A DNA stretch of 64,000 nucleotides from Dryococelus australis (lineage: Eukaryota; Arthropoda; Insecta; Phasmatodea; Phasmatidae), in contig CM057005.1 in assembly GCA_029891345.1 (NCBI GenBank), positions 66,907,760 through 66,971,759 on the forward strand. Reading direction: 5' to 3'. The position numbers and the translations under genes are program-made. Below are positions 11,318 through 21,952 of this stretch, piece after piece. The notes under the pieces are model-generated. The model ran no database searches. It worked only from the letters and a program-made list of their open reading frames with translations, and was not told the origin of the DNA. Every line of letters begins with the position of its first letter. Position 1 is the first letter of the stretch.

Positions 11318-11742
11318 TAGGCTGTTCATGGTAAACTGAGCACTTTTGAAAGCCCTGCGTAAAATCTACTTGTATATGCACATTGTGTATTCTTCCACCA
11401 CAAGTATAATTAACATTGCCATGGGTCTGATCACTTTATTGATGCTTAGTCAAGTAAAACTGTAAGATTGTTAGGTTAGAAAATATTTTACAAATTTGCT
11501 AATCCTAACCCTTTTATGAATTTTAAAAAAAAAACAGAAAACAAAATAAATAATTCTAGTATTCATAAATGTTTACCTAACTCTTTGACGTTGAATTTAA
11601 AGACATGCATCTGCTTTCCCTCCATCGTAGCCAATTTTACTGGCTGCATGTCAGTCAGTTGGCATGTTTAAATACTTTAAGGTAGAGGCAGTAATGTATT
11701 TAAAATGTTGATTTCAAAAGTACTCAATTATTGTACAGCCTT
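11318..11742. mobile_element. MITE family M1, long form
   Basis: Starts GGCTGTTCATGGTAAACTGA and ends with a diverged inverse (…CTCAATTATTGTACAGCC). The interior follows the long M1 copies at 27481 and 31608 (AAGCCCTG, CTACTTGTAT, TTGCCATGG blocks). This is the most diverged long copy; the TA duplication is no longer exact. Confidence 0.75.
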
Positions 11743-11968
11743 TAAAAGGAAGGACAATCAAATTTATTAGCACCGTAATAAATCTTTTTATCTTAATCTT
11801 GCTGAAAAAATAGTTTTTGTCACTGTCAGTAATTCAGCAAACAATTTCTGGAAGTTTAATTAATGCCATAAGATTATTTTCCCAGTTTCATTTAAAGTAA
11901 AATATGAAAGCTAGGCACCATGGAAATAAACTATTATGCTTGCAGTAATTTACACAACAAAATATTAT

Positions 11969-12655
11969 TACATGTCACCTAGGTATATCAGAGTTCGTGA
12001 GGGATGAGGGTCTTAATAAAAATAAAAAATCTAAATTTAGGTCCTTAATTTATTTACATGTTATAAATACGCACAGTTATTATTTGCAACATTAAACTAC
12101 CTAGTTCTACCATTACCACTTAAATATTGTGCCTGCCGGTAGGAATATTAATACCAATCTCAGTTATAATTAAGGTCGTTATCACTGTTTCAATAATAGC
12201 CACAATCACTTAAACCTCACGTATTAGTTACACATACATGCTCGAAGTGTCCACTGCCATAAGTTAACATCATTCCAAATGCCTCACTCATGCAACCAGT
12301 TCCGTTTTACCACAGTCCAACAATTTCAGTCCACATCTCTACTTTCCGGAAGCTCTCAGACTACATTCGCTGGGTACTGCGTCACCCCGATTGTACCACA
12401 TACCTGGAGCTAATTGCCGTGCGAGACTCCAGACTCCCGCCTCAGTTTTTTGTTTGTTTCTGGCGAGCCGCCAAATCCCGATACACTAGCGTGGACTCCT
12501 TATCAGTTCTGTGAGCCCTCCGGCATGCACATCGCGGCTTATATAGCTGAGCCGACCCAGCCCAGAAAATGCACACGACTACCCAAGACATTGAATCTTA
12601 CAGGGTCGGGAGTGGCATAAGTCCCAACAGGCTTATCGCGGCACTTGGTGTGTGT
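11969..12655 (-). repeat. 3' LTR of gypsy copy B
   Basis: The left part (from 11970) matches 14164-14345: shared AGTTCGTG, GGGTCTTAATAAA and TTTAACTACCTA-like blocks in direct orientation. The minus strand has a TATATAAG-type box (near 12540) and an AATAAA-type signal region consistent with an LTR. The outer (5') boundary is approximate. Confidence 0.6.
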
Positions 12656-12667
12656 TACTGAGGATAG

Positions 12668-13511
12668 TCAATTCGCAACTCTTGACTTCCCATCTCCAGT
12701 TACTGGTGATAACAGGGGGAAAGGTGAAGGCCATGAAGATAAGGCGTTGCTTGTAACACTGTCCGTCCTCTTCATCAAGTCTTCGTCCCGACCAGACTCG
12801 GCAATATCCACAACTTCGTAGAGTACAATCCAGGCATTGTGGACAACTTTAGACTTCGCCAGAGAGTCTTGAAGACAAATCCGAAAGACCACATCATTTT
12901 CCCGTTTCGCCATCCTGTAGAGGCCTTCCCAACATTTCTGTAGATTCGGGCAGTACTCTTTTCATCCCTCTAGGTTGTACAATCACACCCATTCAAAGCG
13001 CTGTTCTTCTTGTATTACCTTGCCCGACATTCTCCCATCATACCACGTCTTCATCCTGTCACTATTTTTTCTGAGGTGTTGTCGAGCAAAATTATGAATG
13101 CCGATTAGTCTGTGATGTAATTCATTGGCATACTTTGGAGCGACACCTTCTTCAATCGGTTGACCAAACAGCAGGACACTAGGGAGGCGTAACTCTCTTC
13201 CAGGAGCATTCTTGATGATGTTACCCTTGTAGACTCGCGAACTCCCGAGTAGTAAACAAGAAGAAACAATAGTACCTTTGAATCCCAGTCCTTTGGTTGT
13301 CTGGCACGAAGATCGACAGGTACTGCTTAAGAATGCGGTTAAGATTCTCCACCATTTCATCCGTCTGAGGGTGTGTAAGGCTGTAGTTATAGTCCAGGTA
13401 TGCTGCTTGCTGTACATCTGTATCGGCAATAACATAGATGAAAAAATCGACTGTGACGCTATCGCGTGCCTCCTTGGGGCACCCCCTCCAGAGACAGGTA
13501 GGACAGCACAT
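12668..13511 (-). pseudogene. Gypsy integrase C-terminal half remnant
   Basis: Minus-strand frames contain T-H-P-Q-T-D-E-M-V-E-N-L-N-R (integrase core, with the catalytic-Glu helix), Q-Y-L-S-I-F-V-P-D-N, R-E-L-R-L-P-S-V-L-L-F-G, then H-L-R-K-N-S-D-R-M-K-T-W-Y-D and V-V-F-R-I-C-L-Q-D. This is the arrangement of the 17.6/412-like gypsy group. Several frame changes separate the blocks. The N-terminal zinc domain and the first catalytic Asp are not seen, consistent with the deletion upstream. Confidence 0.75.
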
Positions 13512-13547
13512 GATGTACTGTCATTGCTCCTGCAGTAGCTCCTCTAG

Positions 13548-13745
13548 TCATTGTGTGGGGCTTCGTAGTTGGGCATGGAAGGGGTGTCGCAGGTATTGGT
13601 CACTGAAACGTATCTCGAAGGCCGACGCCAGTGTGGGGTACTCCAGTCGATGTCGCTCTGGCAGAGACTGTAATATACTCAGTGCAGAGTCTCTCAGTAC
13701 AGCTGCGAGGTAGTAAGCCCGCTGTTCGTCTGACCAGCTATTCAA
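13548..13745 (-). pseudogene. Gypsy gag fragment
   Basis: A 65-codon minus-strand frame reads W-S-D-E-Q-R-A-Y-Y-L-A-A-V-L-R-D-S-A followed by L-Q-S-L-P-E and L-x-x-A-F-E-I-R-F-S-D, the capsid-like gag domain of gypsy retrotransposons. It stops against the integrase remnant only ~40 bases further on, marking an internal deletion. Confidence 0.7.
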
Positions 13746-14145
13746 AGTGGTGACTATTTCAAAAAAGTGTTAGTACTCCCGCTGAGTATGGCCATTGTAA
13801 GGTGGCGGACTTAGTTGCATTTACAGGTTACATTGCATTTCCAATTTGTCTATTTACAGTTAGGTATATTTACACTGCTTATTTGGTCAATTACCTAATT
13901 TTTCAAGCTATTTAAATCTTCTTTCAATTATTTTATACTTATGCTCACTTGGCTACTCAACCCCTCGATTAATGTTCACAGTGCTTCCAGTTCGTAAGGC
14001 ATTTTTCACATTAGCATCCATTGCGCTGCTTACACAGTCTTAATTTTATAGCTTACAGCTGTTATAATTATTTCAGTTAATCTTGCTAATTGATGACATA
14101 TTGTCTATTTTGCTTTACAAACTTATTATTGAATAAGTGCCTCCA

Positions 14146-14163
14146 TCCCATTTCTGGCACCAA
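14146..14163 (-). other. Primer-binding site of gypsy copy B
   Basis: Minus strand TGGTGCCAGAAATGGGAT starts right after the LTR edge. It resembles the complement of a tRNA-Leu 3' end with a few mismatches. Confidence 0.55.
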
Positions 14164-14370
14164 TAATTACAAGTCGCCTGGGGAGTATCATAGTTCATAG
14201 TTCGTGGAGGATGGGGGTCTTAATAAAGATAAAAGAGCTAAATTAAATTCCTTATTTTTTTTACAATTTTATAAAAAATTAACACAGCTATTATTTTGAA
14301 AATTTAACTACCTATCTCTACTGTTAACAGCTTATATTCATATCAGTGAGCTCAATATTTAATAGCAATT
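14161..14370 (-). repeat. Truncated 5' LTR of gypsy copy B
   Basis: Matches the inner ~200 bases of the 3' LTR and stops at host exon b. The missing part is the LTR's own 5' portion. The last ~25 bases next to the exon are only weakly similar. Confidence 0.55.
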
Positions 14371-14372
14371 AC

Positions 14373-14796
14373 CGTTTCCTTGCCTAACCAATAGCGACAC
14401 GTTTCGGGAACAGGTATCTGTTTCCCGTCTTCAGGCGAAGTGATCCCTAACTGTGGGAAGTTGTTCCTCGTGAGCAAGGATTTGAGGATGTTTTTGCTGG
14501 ACCTGAGCGAGTTGCCTGCAGCCCTCGGGACCTTCTTCTTGGGGCAGAGGGTGGCGAAGCTGGTGGCCGCGATGCTGCCTGCTTCCTTGCGAGACTTCAT
14601 ACACGCCAAGTGCGAGCGCCGGAAGTTCTTCCTCCTCAGGTTGTACTTGGAGAGGATGGGTCCCTTGATGGCGGCGGCGGTGGTGGCATCGCCTGCGACG
14701 ATAGTGGCGCTACTAGCAGCGGGGTCGCGCTTCTTGCGCCTGCGGAACATGGCGGTGCCAGCACCGCGTCCCTCCGTCGGGGTCAGCCGCAGCGCC
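14373..14796 (-). CDS. Host zinc-finger gene, exon b (basic region)
   Basis: GC-rich exon on the minus strand. Acceptor CACGTCTTTCAG/GGC at 14796; the first base completes an Arg codon with the AG left by exon a (phase 2). The frame stays open for 141 codons to AAACG/GTAATT at 14373, giving phase 0, which matches exon c. It encodes an Arg/Lys-rich protein stretch (F-R-R-R-K-K-R, N-L-R-R-K-N-F-R-R-S) that could serve nuclear localisation. The last ~30 codons (S-P-E-D-G-K-Q-I-P-V-P-E-T-C-R) might be transposon-derived, so the true donor could be earlier. No catalytic domain is recognised. Confidence 0.55.
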
Positions 14797-14818
14797 CTGA
14801 AAGACGTGGGAGGCTATA

Positions 14819-15100
14819 GTCCATTCACTGTTACTTCAAATATTTCTGAAACCCTGCTAATATTCCACTTCCAGTATATTCCTCCGCCTTGTGCAAACAA
14901 TACTTAACTAATATTGAAAATTACACCAAAGTGACAGCCCACCACATATATGCGCACTCAATCTAATAATAGTTTACATAGGAACTATTTCTTATATTCC
15001 TAGGTGTTACCAACACGCCTATATTCTCCCTGTTTTTATTCATGATAAATAAGTTATATTTTATCTATAAATTATAATATTTGAGTAAAAGTTCAATTTA
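14819..15100. repeat. Dispersed repeat R3, copy A
   Basis: Inverted relative to 41880-42140, with clear shared blocks (CCATTCACTGTTA, TATTCCTCCGC, GCAAACAA, CCCTGTTTTTATTCAT). It begins 23 bases upstream of the exon b acceptor. No terminal repeats found. Confidence 0.6.
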
Positions 15101-15499
15101 TCCAAAAATGCTTGTGATACATGACATTGTTAGAAAACAACCAAGTACGTAGTACATGGGGTGATTTTTCAAAGTTTTGTTACAGAAAGTGTAAATATAC
15201 TGCGAATAGACTACATAATTTCAACCGCCGTTTCATGAGCTTGCCCAAAGATCCAACCCAAGTTTTAATTAGTGTACCCGAAGTGTTGAAAACGATTACT
15301 TTTGGCGCGTGCCCTGTATTGAGTAGGTACTTTAAAATCAGACATTTCCCGCCATAATTTGTCAAACAGATCTTTAACCCAACATAATCTTTAATTCTGG
15401 ATAGAGGGGGGTAATAGTTTTGTCCAGTTTAAACCAATCTAACGTACAATGGTATGCAAATATCAGTAACCAATAGTTGGCATTGAGTTCACGCTATCA

Positions 15500-16740
15500 A
15501 GTTAGTTATACAGTAAATGTGCACATCAATGCGCGGGTATGTGCCATAAGGCAGTATCTTAGGGCGCGTTTACACGGCGATAGAAATGCGCGATAGTTCC
15601 TATCACGAGAGCTACTCTCATATTACTATCGCCGTGAAAACTGCATGATAGTTACAGTGGCACCGTTGCGATAGCACTATCGTGATATCAGCTCTAGTTA
15701 GATAGTGATAGTAACTGTCGTGACAGAACACATGCAACTATCGTAATGTAAACCGCGTAGCATCACTATCATGATAGTGCGGGTCACAAATGTGTACATA
15801 TCTTACCTTTGACAGTAACATTGCAGAATTATTTGGATTATGTTAATATTTGTCGCTGTTCTTAAACTATGTGGCGGTATGACAGGACGTATGTTATCAT
15901 ATATGTATTACACGACAGTATTGACAGCATATTTATTGTCATATAATAAACAACGGGAACAATATATGTTTACATGACATTAATATCCTGTTACGATATT
16001 TAATTACCCCAACAAATACCAACTCTTGACAAAAGGATATAAATGTAGGGCCTATCAATGTATTTACACAAGTTTTGTCTGACATCTCCTTTTTGAGGAT
16101 AACTATCACAGCATGTCTCGATCGTGTGTGTAAACAGGACCTATCGCGGCAGTTACTGTCACACACTTTCGTGATAGCTACTATCGTGGTAGTTACTATC
16201 ACAGTGTAAACGTGCCCTTAGGCCCAGTACTTTTTTTTAATATTTATATCAACGAATCTGTCGAAGCTTGCCCACAGACTTGTACAGTTCGGTTGCTATG
16301 TGGACGACAGTTATTTTCAGTCTCTCCCACAGCTTAGAATTAACAACACAAAGGCTTCAAGCCACCCTTAATGGCTTTGAAAATCGCCCTGAAATTAATC
16401 TGTTTGGCGAATAGATCCGCCATAAAGATGTTGTTAAATATCTATGCGTACATGTGGATGGCAAAGTTACCTGGAAGGCGCCCATAGATGCTTAAATGTG
16501 TCGGTGCCTATGCCAGACTACGTGCCCTTATCCCACATTAAACCCACTAAGTGCAATCACCCGAAATATGGCCGTATTGCTATATACAATGCTGATACGT
16601 CCGGTAATAACTTAGGCTATATTGCACCCGCCTGGTCACATGCAGCAAAAACAAATCTAAAATTAAAACAACTTCAAGTGTTTCAAAATAAATGTCTACG
16701 CATAGCAGCAGATGCGCTACGTTATTGTCTTATAGTATAA
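15500..16740 (+). pseudogene. Jockey-type non-LTR reverse transcriptase fragment, split by M2
   Basis: The RT motif normally read P-Q-G-S-x-L-G-P-V-L-F is cut in two: V-P-stop-G-S-I-L ends at 15561 and G-P-V-L-F resumes at 16221. Beyond the MITE come I-Y-I-N, a C-G-R-Q remnant of the polymerase box, L-x-V-H-V-D-G-K-V-T-W and a block matching the C-terminal region of Jockey-clade enzymes (A-Y-A-R-L-R-A-L-I-P-H; A-A-K-T-N-L-K-L-K-Q-L-Q-V-F-Q-N-K-C-L-R). Frames shift several times. Upstream RT and the endonuclease are not recognisable before 15500. Confidence 0.7.
15562..16217. mobile_element. MITE family M2, copy A (656 bp)
   Basis: Ends GGGCGCGTTTACACGGCGAT and (inverse) GGGCACGTTTACACTGTGAT, flanked on both sides by TTA. 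Subterminal sequence repeats CTATCRYGATAG-type palindromes many times on both arms. A 3-bp TWA duplication with GGG… ends points to PIF/Harbinger-type mobilisation. The target is the RT motif of a non-LTR retrotransposon, which confirms both borders. Confidence 0.85.
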
Positions 16741-18893
16741 TTGCATCGAAAATTAAAAACTGATAAATTATGTAACACTTTGCCAAAATAGCACAAAAAT
16801 TCTACACTGATAGTGCAAACAGTGTTAATCCGAAGATTTACAGCCTCGGACTAATATGACACCGAGGAAACTCAAAAATATAAGTGGCCAAAGAGCATCT
16901 TGGATCATAGTCCACCGTAATATCCCCAAACCATGCCAAATTGGCTCCAACCATCATGATTAATACCCACAACATAGCGAAGCATTATGTCGCCTAAAAA
17001 ATACTCTTGTGTACACCTGAGTGTGGAGACGAGCGACAGCTGAGTGAATGTATGGTCCTATACCACAGCCGAGTCCAAGGCGCTGGCATCGTGTGCTCTA
17101 TGCCTCAGCTGGTGAGAGTGGTATAAAGTCACAAATACAAATAACATACACTGTAGAACTAGCTGAGTTGCTGCGGGATGAACATCACGCTCGGAATCGC
17201 TCACTCTCCGGGAACTGCCCGCCCCTTGGATACAGCGAAGGCGAGGTGTGTCTGCTGACGTGATGGGACTGTTTGCAGCTCAGATGCGGCGCCTGTCCGC
17301 AACTAGGCGGATCGGGGATTCTCAGATTCTGGTATGGCTGGGAATAATCAAATACTGGCTCGTGGACCAAGAGGCCGGCTCGACAGAGCCATCGTCGTGG
17401 ACGTCGATTACCTGGGTGGCTCAGTTGAATATGGCACTAGCACGTCGGCAGAAGGCGGCCCAATGATCAAGGCAATGGGAAGGGGGAGGGGGGAATCCCG
17501 AGGTGCTGAAACATGCGAAGTGTGGCGAACCCTCCTTCTGCTGGATTGTGCGGGCTGTCAACTGCAGATGTGTGAGTAATGGAATTGAAAAGTATCAGAC
17601 CTTGGAAGCACCCCGATGTCAGCCTTTGCACCTGGGCCAGCGGATTCGCCTCCATCACTGGTAGCTCCTGGATGTCCCGCCGAGCACTTTAAGTGCTCAC
17701 CCAAGACCAACGGAGATTTTGGAGGAGAGGGATGGAGTGGCTCCCCTCTTGCAGGTCCCTACCTTCACCCATGGCGTGGAGACCCTGATGCCGGTGCAGA
17801 AGAGAGAAGATGGCGTCGGTGCCATGACTGAGCTGCCCAGGTTTTTGACGCACTCGACGAGAAGCAGGGGGATCCTGCAACAAATACTGCTGCCGATGTT
17901 GTTGTGCAGGCAGCCTGCACAGGAACATGGGCGGCAGTTTCCACCTCAAGGGGGCATGTGCCCCAAGCATGCTCACACAAGCCCCACCCCCTCTGTACTA
18001 GTTCTTCTGTCGTATTAAACCAACATTCAATACACACCTGAATTTTCCTGTAGCATTTTCATTAATGCTCCTACAGTTTGTCTTTTCTGTCGGTATATGT
18101 TTTACCGTGTCTGTGCGGGTTTTACCATACACCTTCTAGAATATAGTTTCAGCTATAAATACACTCAGGGAGGCAGTCACGGCCTTACACTCTGGCCATG
18201 GCTGCCAATCCCTTGTGTCGAGATGCACGCCTACCTGCATGAATTCCCTTCCTTTTAGGAGTAAGGGGCGTAGCCCTGAGACGCGTTTAGCACCTGTCCT
18301 ACCGTTGGCGCACCCCTAATACTTAGAAATGTGGTACGTTAAGAAAAAACGTACACTGTAGATTACTCAAATGAAATATTACAATTTGAACATCGCTCTT
18401 GCCCACCTTTCCCCTTCCTAAATTTTCCTGTTTTAATACTGGAATACTAATCTAATTTTTCCTGTGTTCCACAAAGATGACTGTCATCTAACGGCTACCT
18501 GGACCGCACAGCACGACCCTGGTTAACAAGTCAGCTCCAACATTGCTAATTTCATATAACCCTAACCAAACTCACACAAGTCTATCTTCGCAAACTAACA
18601 GTTGCCCTATTTCCTCCAGTCCTAGTCTGAGTAAGGGAATTTATATTGTTATCCTCTGTGACAGTCTCACAGATTTTTCCAGTGCCCTCCCCGCTCTGCA
18701 TTGGTTTGCTGTGCTCTTCCATCTAGACCCTCCCTCTTTCGGGGTACGCACATGGCTACAATTGCGGCCATAGCAACAGACAACCCTGCTATAGCCGCGA
18801 TGCATGCGTCCCTTTTAAACATAATAAATCTGATCTAAGGCATGTAGGGCTTGCCCTGGGACGCATCCCATTCTCCAACCATCTTAGCTACTA
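16741..18893. other. Unassigned block with a GC-rich core (17.04-18.04 kb)
   Basis: The core has several overlapping open frames on both strands (70-99 codons), as expected from high GC, and none shows a motif I recognise. Purine-rich and pyrimidine-rich runs flank it. It could be a decayed element gene or an untranslated host exon; no convincing splice pair was found. The rest is non-coding. Confidence 0.3.
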
Positions 18894-19318
18894 AAGACTG
18901 TTCACGATAAAGTGAGAACTTTTGAAATCAACTTTTGAAAAAAAAGTCACTATCCCTACCTGCATATATTTTAATGGGCGCCCCGAGTGGCATGCACGCA
19001 GTAAGGTTGGTAACGATGGATGGGAAGTAGTTCTGTATCTTAACGTCGCATAAAAAGTGTTAGGTAACCATTTCTGATTACTTAAATTATCTCTCTCGCT
19101 TTCCGTTTTTTTTAATGCATCTAAGTATAAAAATGAGCAGTTTTGTTAAATATTTACTTTTTTTAATAATTTCACAGCTTCACTTGACCAACGCATGAAT
19201 AAAGTGATGAGACCCAGGACAATGTTAATCTTACATAGGGCGGAAAAATACACAAAGTGCATACAAGTAGATCTTAAGCAGGGCTTTCAAAAGTGCTCAT
19301 TTTACCGTGAATAGCCTA
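18894..19318. mobile_element. MITE family M1, long form (425 bp)
   Basis: Left end AAGACTGTTCACGATAAAGT, right end (inverse) GGCTATTCACGGTAAAATGA, flanked by TA on both sides. Interior matches the other long copies in this orientation (29605, 44070). Confidence 0.9.
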
Positions 19319-19424
19319 TAATATGCATTTCGGAGGGTGCACAGAACTGCGAAGAAGCTCACGCTGGCATAGCGGGATATGGGGGTTCGCCAGTTAATTA
19401 AAATTAAAAACTGTGCGGGTATTT

Positions 19425-20060
19425 TTTGACGTGAATAAGTCTTTAAATTTGCAACCATAGTGGGAGGCAATCCAGAAAATCCGGTGATAACAAAATCGGG
19501 GGATAGAGTTTTGCATTGCAGCTACGAATATAGTCTACAATCAAAATTCAATTACACCACTCGATTGCCAAAGGATCAAAGAATATGTTACGTTGAGTGA
19601 GGACTGCGAAGCATCGCGCGTTTGTGGTTACCGAGGAAGGGGGGGGGGGGGGGAATTTTGAGTTCGTTTCATCGGCGTCTCATAACTTTCGCGTATTATA
19701 ACGTTTGACTAGGAGAAGCTACGAAGCTCGTTTAAGTTTCAATCGACAGCTCTCGTCAATATCGATTGATTGCGTGTATAAAATTATTTGTGTGGCGTGG
19801 TAATTGTGAAATTGTACGAGTTTAATGTAAAAAAATTAAGAAAACTTAACACAATGTCGGCCTATACTCGTCAAAAAGCCAAGTCGAAATACAGAACTTG
19901 TATACGGTTGGAAAGAGTACCTCAAAAGCAATCCAGTGTTGCCCATAAAACCCCATATTATCGAGTGAAGCGGTGCCGAGAACGTAAAAAAAAACATCAA
20001 GGCGTTCGAGTGCGTCAACGTAGTATTCACGCAAAACAAACGACCGTGTCCCCAACACAG
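19425..20060 (+). repeat. Dispersed repeat R2, copy A, with TATA box and short basic ORF
   Basis: Near-colinear with 36519-37157 (opposite strand) over ~640 bases, both ending at CCCCAACACAG. Contains a poly-G tract, a TATAAAA box at about 19777 and, 70 bases on, an ATG. This looks like the 5' end of an element with its own promoter. Confidence 0.65.
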
Positions 20061-20084
20061 GCACTCCTTTTTTTTTTTTTTTTT
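19854..20084 (+). CDS. Short Arg/Lys-rich ORF in repeat R2 (unknown)
   Basis: From the ATG at 19854 the frame encodes a strongly basic segment (M-S-A-Y-T-R-Q-K-A-K-S-K-Y-R; V-K-R-C-R-E-R-K-K-K) and then runs into a T-homopolymer. The second R2 copy keeps much of this amino-acid sequence (Y-T-R-Q-x-A-K-S-K-Y-R, H-K-T-P-Y) despite base changes and its own stop codon. That suggests past coding constraint on an element protein's N-terminus. Basic N-termini of this sort occur in several transposon proteins, but I cannot name the family. The downstream part of the gene is missing from both copies. Confidence 0.35.
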
Positions 20085-20840
20085 TTTTTTTCCCCCGCCT
20101 ACGTTTTCCGGGCAAAATTATTGAATGCATCGTTAATAATAGTCATAAATTGTTCAGGTTTAGGGGGGGGGGGGAGGCGAGGGTAGTTGTCACACTGACT
20201 GAAGTGAAGGGTTTGGGATATTACACCGATGTTAGCTGTGCTAACGCATGTTTTAATTAGGGCCAATACCAGAATAAAATTACTTCATAATATACATCTT
20301 AGTTCGTGAAAAAAAAAACATAGTTTCTCACAATTATAGACATATTAATTTTAATACTAACTGATGGGAATCTTAGGGGCAAATGGGAGAGGAGAGGATT
20401 ACAACCCATATACCCCCCCCCCCTCCCTTTTTTCCGTCACGTAACTACATCCTGGTTTTCTTTAAAAAATTATTTCTTGCTAAAAATATGTTTGATAGTA
20501 AATAAATAATCACAGATACTAAAACATTACTTTATAAACAATATTCCAACAATTTATCAAAATACACGTGACAAAAAACAGATGGCAGCTACGAATATAC
20601 AACGCTGCATGATGACGAAATCTTTTAGTTTCTTCAATACGAATTAGTTTTTTTTTCCCCCCCGGGGAATGAGAATAGCTACTAAATAGGAAGTTTTCTG
20701 CCCAGATTATTTTATTAGTTAATTGGATAATTCAGTGCAGCACTGGTGTAGTTGACGTGGTGTTAGCTACATGAGTGGAATTGAATTCCACAGATAAACT
20801 TTGACAGGTGATTCGTCATTAAAAAATAGGTCGAAAATAT

Positions 20841-21576
20841 ATACACATGACCTATAACCTATGTCTAATCCCGAAGGGTGTAACTACCCTTAGATTTGTT
20901 TCTGAAGCTGACGTTTATTGCTCATAGCAGAGTCAGAATTAAAGACGAATCTCCGAGTTTCTGGATAATGCATTATTGAACGACGATGTGCAAACCATAA
21001 AAAATTGGGTGCGGTTAGGAACCCCCTTCCATAAAAACAGATGGATTGGAATACCATCTATGAATTAAAAATAGCAATTGTCCGATATTATTCGTTTCTT
21101 TTCTGCGGCTTAGTAATCTACTGTACTAGGTAAATGCAAAAGTCGTCTTGTATTGCTACGCTAAACGTCGCCGTTTTCGAGAAATTAATGCATTATGACC
21201 GACCATTGCAAGTGTTGCAATTCATTATGCGCAAATTTATTTAAAACTATGGAATGTAGGGTTAAAACTCAAGGTGAACTTTTTTTAATATGTATGGTCG
21301 ATTATTAATCCGTAGGCAACTACCCATATCACATAGTTTTCATTTGTAAATGCACATGTGGGATACCAGTCTATCCGGTTTTATGGAAAGGGGTTGATAA
21401 CCTCACCCAATTATTTTATGGTTTACATATTGTCGTTCAATAATGCATTAGCCAGACATTAGGAGATTTGTCTTTCTTTCTTGCTGTGTTACGAGCAATA
21501 AACGTCAGCTTCAGCTACACTTTTTCACGGGTTGTTACACATTTCGGGAATAGACTTATGCTATAGATCGTGTGTG

Positions 21577-21580
<4 letters not shown>
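20841..21580. mobile_element. Near-palindromic foldback element M11
   Basis: Two arms of ~340 bases are inverted copies of each other: CTATGTCTAATCCCG on the left answers CGGGAATAGACTTATG on the right, and GACGTTTATTGCTC, TTCAATAATGCATTA and CCAGTCTATCC / GGATTGGAATACC correspond. Only ~40 bases separate the arms near 21190-21230. No coding capacity. A (TA)n tract abuts the right end. Confidence 0.7.

Positions 21581-21582
<2 letters not shown>

Positions 21583-21639
<57 letters not shown>
21583..21639. repeat. (TA)n microsatellite
   Basis: About 27 TA units, bounded by GTGTGTATG and CACACACATA. Confidence 0.95.
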
Positions 21640-21646
<7 letters not shown>

Positions 21647-21834
21647 TAGGTGTTAATGAATAAGAGTTACGAATTAATAGGGGTGGTACACGAGATTAAA
21701 TGGGACATATTTTAAGGTACCCGTGTCCAGAAATGCCCCCTTATACTCAAAATGTCGATTATAGCGTGCAAGGGTAGCGCAGGGTACTAATAAATATGTA
21801 TGTGAATCGGTATTGTATACAGGTTTATTACACA

Positions 21835-21919
21835 CAGAGAGAGAGAGTGTGTGTGTGTGTGTGTGAGGGAGAGAGAGTGAGTGAGAGAGAGTGAGAGTGT
21901 GAAAGAGAGTGAGCGAGTG

Positions 21920-21952
<33 letters not shown>
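21835..21952. repeat. Mixed (GA)n/(GT)n microsatellite
   Basis: Alternating GAGA and GTGT runs. They read in frame into ORF1 of the following retrotransposon, marking its effective 5' limit. Confidence 0.9.

Larger units (their letters stand above)
11969..14370 (-). mobile_element. Internally deleted Ty3/gypsy retrotransposon, copy B
   Basis: Read on the minus strand the order is truncated 5' LTR (14370-14161), primer-binding site (14163-14146), untranslated leader, gag remnant (13745-13548), integrase remnant (13511-12668) and 3' LTR (12655-11969). Protease, RT and RNase H are missing between gag and integrase. The element is in the same orientation as the host gene and fills most of the intron between exons b and c. 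Confidence 0.75.

Noticed and set aside
14440-14907. 155-codon plus-strand ORF opposite exon b
   Set aside because: Shadow of the GC-rich minus-strand exon, and it runs through the splice acceptor into repeat R3.
17040-18040. GC-rich block as a host coding exon
   Set aside because: Several frames are open on both strands and none is clearly better; no convincing splice pair or domain.
21583-21639. CRISPR-like or other direct-repeat array
   Set aside because: Simple dinucleotide repeats without spacers; no CRISPR array exists in this eukaryotic window.
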